NCBI GenBank assembly: GCA_038727705.1
Contig: JAVYVJ010000002.1
Coordinates: 488,600 to 552,599 of the forward strand
Direction: 5' to 3'
DNA from: Zestosphaera sp.
Lineage (GTDB): Archaea; Thermoproteota; Thermoprotei_A; Sulfolobales; NBVN01
Length of the DNA: 64,000 nt
Shown here: positions 60,341 to 64,000 of the stretch, in pieces
Position numbering within the stretch: position 1 is the stretch's first letter
Layout: each line of letters opens with the position of its first letter
The notes under the pieces: model-generated
Told to the model about the DNA's origin: nothing
Database searches by the model: none
What the model saw: the letters and a program-made list of their open reading frames with translations, nothing else
Program-made: the position numbers and the translations under genes

Positions 60341-60901
60341 TCACCCATCAACAGCCTGTAGAACCTGCTGTAGCAGCGACCTAGCGTCAATAGTTCCTCT
60401 CCTGCAGAGGTCAGCCAAGTGAGCTATCTTCTCGTACTTGCTGGCCTTAAACTTATACTCCCTCAAAACCTCCTCAGCCTTCCTGAGCTTCCTCTCAAGT
60501 TGCTTAACCCTCTCCTCAGCCCACACATCACCGTGTGGATCAGCAGATGCAACATTGTTGATGTTGATGTTCACATTGAAACTGTAGTTACTGCCCACCA
60601 CATTAACACTGCTGACATTATTAACATTAAGAACTAAGCTAGTGAAGAACTGCCTCAAAGCCTCCCTCACGATCTTTCTCTGTCTGTGAGTTAGCTCTTC
60701 ATTATATTTCACATAAAGAGGTAAAGGCACTCTGATGCCTAGCACGAGCGTTGCTTCGCCTGCAGCACTTGCTTTACTTAGCGTGTTTTCCGCGGGCTGT
60801 GCGCTGTTAACAATTTTTAAATTGTTAACACTCGCTCTCTCAGAGTCGGTGGGGGAGTTGTTAAGAGGGGGTGGAGTGGATTCATTAGAAGTTGAGGTCA
60901 C
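60341..60901 (-). CDS. RHH-like regulator with Asn-rich strands and a coiled coil
   Basis: The 186-residue protein has a disordered Ser/Asn/Pro-rich N-terminus (1-48). An RHH-like segment follows, with a strand (TLVLGIRVP), a helix and a basic helix (HRQRKIVREALRQFF). Next is a 35-residue Asn/Val-rich stretch with repeated NVN/NIN pairs, then a coiled coil (about 125-170). Plasmid copy-control and partition proteins share the RHH plus oligomerisation layout. It overlaps its neighbours by 4 nt or lies within 6 nt of them. Confidence 0.6.
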   Translation of the reverse strand: MTSTSNESTPPPLNNSPTDSERASVNNLKIVNSAQPAENTLSKASAAGEATLVLGIRVPLPLYVKYNEELTHRQRKIVREALRQFFTSLVLNVNNVSSVNVVGSNYSFNVNININNVASADPHGDVWAEERVKQLERKLRKAEEVLREYKFKASKYEKIAHLADLCRRGTIDARSLLQQVLQAVDG

Positions 60902-61137
60902 TTACGTCTCCCTCCGTTGAGGTGAGTGGTTATGTGTATGCCTTCCCGTCCTAGCGATACCTTCAGCGCTTCTACGTATGTCAGTATTGATGATTCATCG
61001 CTGAATTCCTCGCCGTCAACCAGGACCTTCGGTACTCTCCAGCTACCAATTATTGAACCGCTATTCAGTATCGTCACAACATACTTCAACCCATTGACCT
61101 GAAGCTCCTTTCTCAGGATGCTGACCTGCACGATCAC
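60898..61137 (-). CDS. Small protein, first gene of the regulatory operon
   Basis: The 79-residue protein is beta-rich (IVQVSILRKELQ, KYVVTILNSGS) with a C-terminal helix and a basic tail. It overlaps the next gene by 4 nt. The AT-rich region 61190-61360 upstream likely holds its promoter and operators. No family is recognised. Confidence 0.55.
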   Translation of the reverse strand: MIVQVSILRKELQVNGLKYVVTILNSGSIIGSWRVPKVLVDGEEFSDESSILTYVEALKVSLGREGIHITTHLNGGRRK

Positions 61138-61245
61138 CCCTTACCCACCTCGTTAAGGAGTCCCGCGGCGTGTGCGACTGAACCAGCCCGTCGCGTTCTT
61201 CTTAACTCGATTATCATATAGGTTTCACCAATTATGCATTTATTC

Positions 61246-61267
61246 AACCTAGGTTAATAAATATTAA
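61246..61267. promoter_or_regulatory. Adjacent palindromes in the divergent AT-rich spacer, candidate operator
   Basis: The 10-bp palindrome AACCTAGGTT (61246-61255) abuts a TTAATA-AA-TATTAA inverted repeat (61254-61267). They lie midway between the divergent regulatory operon and the small RHH gene. This AT-rich stretch (61190-61365) stands out from the G/C-rich surroundings and could also be a replication-origin-like region. Confidence 0.45.
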
Positions 61268-61373
61268 CACATGTGACTATGAAGCCTTTCATGCATTCTG
61301 GTATTATAATGTTGCATATATGGTGAATAAACATTATTAAAATTCCACATATAGATGGGGTAGGTGGTAGTAC

Positions 61374-61535
61374 ATTTCAGAAAGACCGAAATACGAGGCC
61401 GTGAAGATACCTGAGGAACTAATGAAACTAGTCGATGAGGTCATAAAGACAGGCAAGTACGGGTACAGGTCACGGATGGAGTTCGTCATTGATGCAGTGA
61501 GGAGAAGGCTCGAGCAGTTAGGCTACTTAAAATAA
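61374..61535 (+). CDS. Small RHH (CopG-like) repressor with an apparent ATT start
   Basis: The 53-residue protein has a strand (KYEAVKIPE), a helix (ELMKLVDEVIKT), a turn (GKYGYRSR) and a second helix (MEFVIDAVRRRLEQLG). This is a textbook ribbon-helix-helix. In frame, TAG at 61368-61370 precedes ATT at 61374, and no ATG, GTG or TTG occurs before the strand. An ATT start with gtaggtgg upstream gives a canonical MSERPKYE opening. A downstream GTG (61401) would delete the DNA-binding strand. Confidence 0.7.
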   Translation: MSERPKYEAVKIPEELMKLVDEVIKTGKYGYRSRMEFVIDAVRRRLEQLGYLK

Positions 61536-61548
61536 AAACTGAATTTAC

Positions 61549-61695
61549 TTAGAAAATCTCCCTCAGCGTCTCAGCCCAAGCCTGCTTCCTAATCCTCTCC
61601 ACGTAATCCATAACCACCATCCTGTCGGACTTATCACGCATCTCCTCAGCTATCTTCTCGAGGAGTAGGATTATCTGGGCTTTAGTGCACGCCAT
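61549..61695 (-). CDS. 48-residue helical protein
   Basis: ATG 61693-61695 to TAA 61549 gives a compact helical peptide (KAQIILLLEKIAEEMRDKS and DYVERIRKQAWAETL). It is convergent with the RHH gene, 13 nt away. The hydrophobic/acidic helix pattern and convincing start suggest a real small protein, possibly a partner or antagonist of a local regulator. No motif found. Confidence 0.55.
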   Translation of the reverse strand: MACTKAQIILLLEKIAEEMRDKSDRMVVMDYVERIRKQAWAETLREIF

Positions 61696-62084
61696 TTAAT
61701 CACCGAGTATGGGTTAGGTGGGGAGGTATAGTTAAGCGCTTAGGTAACTCCAGTACCTAGAGAGAGACCCCGCCGAAAGTATCGGTTTTGTTTTCCTGTC
61801 GTATTGCCTTTTGTCGAGTTGTTTATGACCTGTATTAATGAAAATAAGCAAGAGTGATTTGAAGGACGCTCTGCCTTAGACTAACCCTGGAGGTTATTTT
61901 TTACTTCTTTCTCTCTTTATTAGCCTCATTGTGAAGCTTTCGTGTTTGCCTGTGGGGTTAAAAGTTTTAATCATGCTGATGCTTAAGATATATAGTTGGG
62001 GCTGGGGCTAAGGATTGTGTGCTTGCGTGTTCACTATTCGGTTTTGCCGTGCTTCGTTTTGGGTGGTAAGTGGGGTGGGACTCG
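61696..62084. other. 389-nt intergenic region upstream of the methyltransferase
   Basis: This region is more A/T-rich than average. It contains several TATA-like sites (for example taagatatatag near 61986-61997), a T-rich stretch near 61897-61920, and no convincing ORF beyond a 13-codon frame. The last 70 nt are G/T-rich and lead to the GTG of the methylase. It may hold the promoter and regulatory sites of the restriction module. Confidence 0.5.
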
Positions 62085-64000
62085 GTGAGTCTTGAACGTA
62101 CTCAGATAAACTTTGCTCATCATGTGGTGAACTGGATTAACGAGATAATTAAGGAGGAGGGGCTGAAGTTCAGGGGTGCTGAGCCCGAGCTGAAGGAGGC
62201 GGGCGTGAGGAGGGACAGGCGGAGGAGTAAGAGGCCTGACGTCGTCCTCTTTGATGCGGGTGGGAGGCCGGCCTTAATTATTGAGGTATGGGATCCGTCT
62301 GTTGATCCCTGGGACTATGCTGTGGAGGTTATGGGTAAGGCCGGGGCGGTGGGGACGCCGTACTTCGCCGTGTGGAACGTGACTGACTTCTATTCCTGGA
62401 GTGTGGCACCACCGAATAAGAACATACTGGAGAAGCTTTGGTGGCCCCACGCAGGTGTTCGAGAGCATGTGTGTCAGGCGAGGAATTACGAGGAGGCCGT
62501 GGAGAAATACAGGGATGCGATCAAGGACTACTTAAGGGTCTTCCTGAGGGAGTTTGAGAAGATCTACTACGGTGTGAAGGAGTTACCGCTCTTGAACATA
62601 GATGAGAGATTCATATACAGGCTTAGAAGCAAGATATACACTCTCTCAACACCCGTCATCCACCATGTTAAGAGACGCATGATGGAGGACCCCCAGTTCA
62701 GTAAGGGTTTGAGGGACTACTTCGTAAGGCAGGGCTGGGTCTTCACCGGTAGCGACGAAGACTTAGAGAAGGTATCACACCAGTACGTCTACCTCCTCGT
62801 CAATAAAATCCTCTTCTACGAGGTCCTTCGAGCGGTCTATAAGGAGAGGCTACCGCCGATGATAATCCCAGAGACTGTGAAGACGGGTGAGGAGCTGAGG
62901 GGGAGGCTCGACGAGTACTTCAGGAGGGCATGGGAGGTCTCCGGGGACTACGAGACCATACTCTTTGCAGACACTCTGGACTCTATCGTGCCGCCTGATG
63001 AGACCGTGGAGGGCATCAGGAATCTGGTGAGGGACCTAGACAATTACGACTTCACGGGGCTGAACTATGAGGTCCTAGGCAACGTGTTCCAGAAGTTAAT
63101 CCCTGAGGACGAAAGACACAAGCTCGGGCAATACTTCACGAGGTCGGACGTGGTTGACTTGATAGTGGGGTTCTGTGTGAGGGACGGTAACGAGAAGGTT
63201 CTTGACGGTGCAGTTGGTGCGGGCACCTTCCTCGTGCGGGCTTATGTCAGAAAGAAGCTCCTCAGGCCTGAGAAGAGGCACACCCAGCTCCTTGGGGAGC
63301 TCTACGGGGTGGACATAGCTAAGTTCCCGGCACACCTAACCATCATAAACCTTGCGAGCAGGGACTTGTCAAGGCTGGAGAACTACCCTAGAATAATAGT
63401 CTCCGACTTCTTTGACGTGAAGCCTGAGACCAGCTACGATTGGAGGGACCTGATCCCGAGGGAGAAGGAGCAGGTAATAGAGACTCTCAGCCACTCATCA
63501 AAGTTGCTTGTGACACTACCTAAGGAGTTCGACGCCGTTGTTATGAATCCTCCGTACACCAGGCAGGAGGAGATGGAGGACCTGCTGGTCGGGGAGAAGG
63601 AGAAGGCTTACAGAACATGCATTAATGACTGGAAGTCCATGAGTAAATACCCTAAGGAGAGAGAGCCCAGACTGAGTAAGAGGGCGAGCATCTACGTCTA
63701 CTTCTTCATTCATGGGGGGAGGTTCCTCAGGGAAGGAGGGAGGATGGGGTTCATCACCTCAAACTCCTGGCTTGACGTGGACTACGGTTACGACCTGCAG
63801 AGGTTCTTCCTAGAGAACTTCAAGGTGGTGGCGGTGATAGAGAGTAAGGTCGAGAGGTGGTTCGAGGACGCAGACATCAACACAGCAATAACGATACTTG
63901 AGAGGTGTGGCGACCGGAAAGAGAGAGACGACAACCTAGTTAAGTTCGCGCAGCTGAAGAAGCCTCTGAGTGAGCTTATACCGCCCGCCAAGGACGAGAG
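62085..64000 (+). CDS. N6-adenine DNA methyltransferase/restriction-type protein (3' end outside window)
   Basis: The open frame of 638 codons starts with GTG and is incomplete. The N-terminus has a PD-(D/E)xK-like nuclease pattern: P-D52 then E67-V-W69, with W where the catalytic Lys usually lies. A helical region of about 200 residues follows. The gamma-type N6-adenine methylase has LGQYFT, motif I DGAVGAGTF (from Asp374) and MNPPY (Asn488). Target-recognition sequence would come later. The layout is that of type IIG/BREX PglX-like or DISARM-type methylases. The incomplete gene cannot be assigned to one of them. Confidence 0.85.
   Translation, partial: MSLERTQINFAHHVVNWINEIIKEEGLKFRGAEPELKEAGVRRDRRRSKRPDVVLFDAGGRPALIIEVWDPSVDPWDYAVEVMGKAGAVGTPYFAVWNVTDFYSWSVAPPNKNILEKLWWPHAGVREHVCQARNYEEAVEKYRDAIKDYLRVFLREFEKIYYGVKELPLLNIDERFIYRLRSKIYTLSTPVIHHVKRRMMEDPQFSKGLRDYFVRQGWVFTGSDEDLEKVSHQYVYLLVNKILFYEVLRAVYKERLPPMIIPETVKTGEELRGRLDEYFRRAWEVSGDYETILFADTLDSIVPPDETVEGIRNLVRDLDNYDFTGLNYEVLGNVFQKLIPEDERHKLGQYFTRSDVVDLIVGFCVRDGNEKVLDGAVGAGTFLVRAYVRKKLLRPEKRHTQLLGELYGVDIAKFPAHLTIINLASRDLSRLENYPRIIVSDFFDVKPETSYDWRDLIPREKEQVIETLSHSSKLLVTLPKEFDAVVMNPPYTRQEEMEDLLVGEKEKAYRTCINDWKSMSKYPKEREPRLSKRASIYVYFFIHGGRFLREGGRMGFITSNSWLDVDYGYDLQRFFLENFKVVAVIESKVERWFEDADINTAITILERCGDRKERDDNLVKFAQLKKPLSELIPPAKDE

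Larger units (their letters stand above)
37840..64000. mobile_element. Putative integrative conjugative element at tRNA-Ala, continuing past the window
   Basis: From the tRNA-Ala 3' end onward the genes change abruptly. Housekeeping genes are replaced by VirB4/VirB2/VirB6/HerA-like proteins, prepilins, RHH and TFB-like regulators, and a restriction-type methylase, mostly in long overlapping operons. tRNA 3' ends are preferred integration sites for archaeal elements. I found no integrase, no relaxase, and no second copy of the tRNA 3' end before 64,000, so the right boundary must lie beyond. A fixed chromosomal DNA-import locus (as Ced and Ted are) remains possible. Confidence 0.5.

Noticed and set aside
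37840-64000. Integrase, relaxase or second attachment site of the element
   Set aside because: I looked for tyrosine-recombinase motifs, HUH or MOB relaxase motifs and a repeat of the tRNA-Ala 3' end and saw none within the window.
1-64000. CRISPR array
   Set aside because: No set of regularly spaced direct repeats of 24-40 nt was seen on reading through the sequence.

Overview
The window is archaeal. It carries archaeosine tRNA-guanine transglycosylase, archaeal Pus10, the KEOPS subunit Cgi121, aIF5A, two Lsm/SmAP proteins, Alba, PAN, a thermosome subunit, ABCE1, eS17 and a TFS-like zinc ribbon. One tRNA has a 37/38 intron with a helix typical of splicing-endonuclease substrates. TATA boxes sit about 25-40 nt before starts, GTG and TTG starts are common, and the DNA is G+C-rich. 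A SmAP3-like Lsm with a C-terminal extension, several zinc ribbons and class III prepilin signals fit a hyperthermophilic TACK/Thermoproteota lineage. I cannot name the genus.

Region 1 (1-37.8 kb) is chromosomal. It opens with metabolic genes: a penicillin-binding/beta-lactamase-fold hydrolase, a tungsten aldehyde oxidoreductase with a MoaD-like partner, hexulose-6-phosphate synthase, and a class A beta-lactamase-like hydrolase. Two parallel modules each pair small membrane proteins (DUF3100-like and DUF5058-like) with an M20 amidohydrolase, and an M19 dipeptidase lies nearby. Together these suggest uptake and hydrolysis of amide- or peptide-linked compounds. The rest is a dense information-processing block: tRNA-Asp, aIF5A-SRP54-Pus10, PRPP synthetase, Trm11-like methylase-RNase Z, UPF0200-UPF0201-Lsm-TGT, PAC2-PUA-PAN, thermosome, eS17-MoaD-like-Cgi121, SmAP, Alba-ABCE1 and a TFS-like protein. 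A tRNA-Ala(UGC) closes it.

Region 2 (37.8-59.0 kb) begins directly after the tRNA-Ala 3' end and looks like an integrated conjugative element or a DNA-transfer island. It combines conjugation-type parts with an archaeal type IV pilus set. The conjugation-type parts are a VirB4 ATPase, a VirB2/TrbC-like two-helix pilin, a VirB3/PrgI-like small membrane protein, a VirB6/TrbL-like polytopic protein carrying a PKD domain, and a HerA/VirD4-like ATPase. The pilus set is a TadA/VirB11-type ATPase, a TadC/GspF platform and three proteins with class III prepilin signals. Large secreted proteins accompany them: a transglutaminase-like protein, a CAP-domain protein, a phospholipase D-like nuclease and a 676-residue beta-rich protein. 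This resembles the crenarchaeal Ced/Ted DNA-import systems in its VirB2/VirB4/VirB6 core, but its gene content is wider. It is my best candidate for an undescribed system.

Region 3 (59.0-64 kb) holds a tightly overlapping regulatory operon on the minus strand: a TFB-like zinc-ribbon protein, an HTH-like protein, a micro-protein, an RHH plus coiled-coil protein, and a small unknown. It faces a small RHH repressor that appears to use an ATT start, across an AT-rich palindromic region. After that begins a large N6-adenine methyltransferase with a nuclease-like N-terminus that runs off the window. No integrase and no second attachment site is visible, so the element, if real, continues past 64,000.
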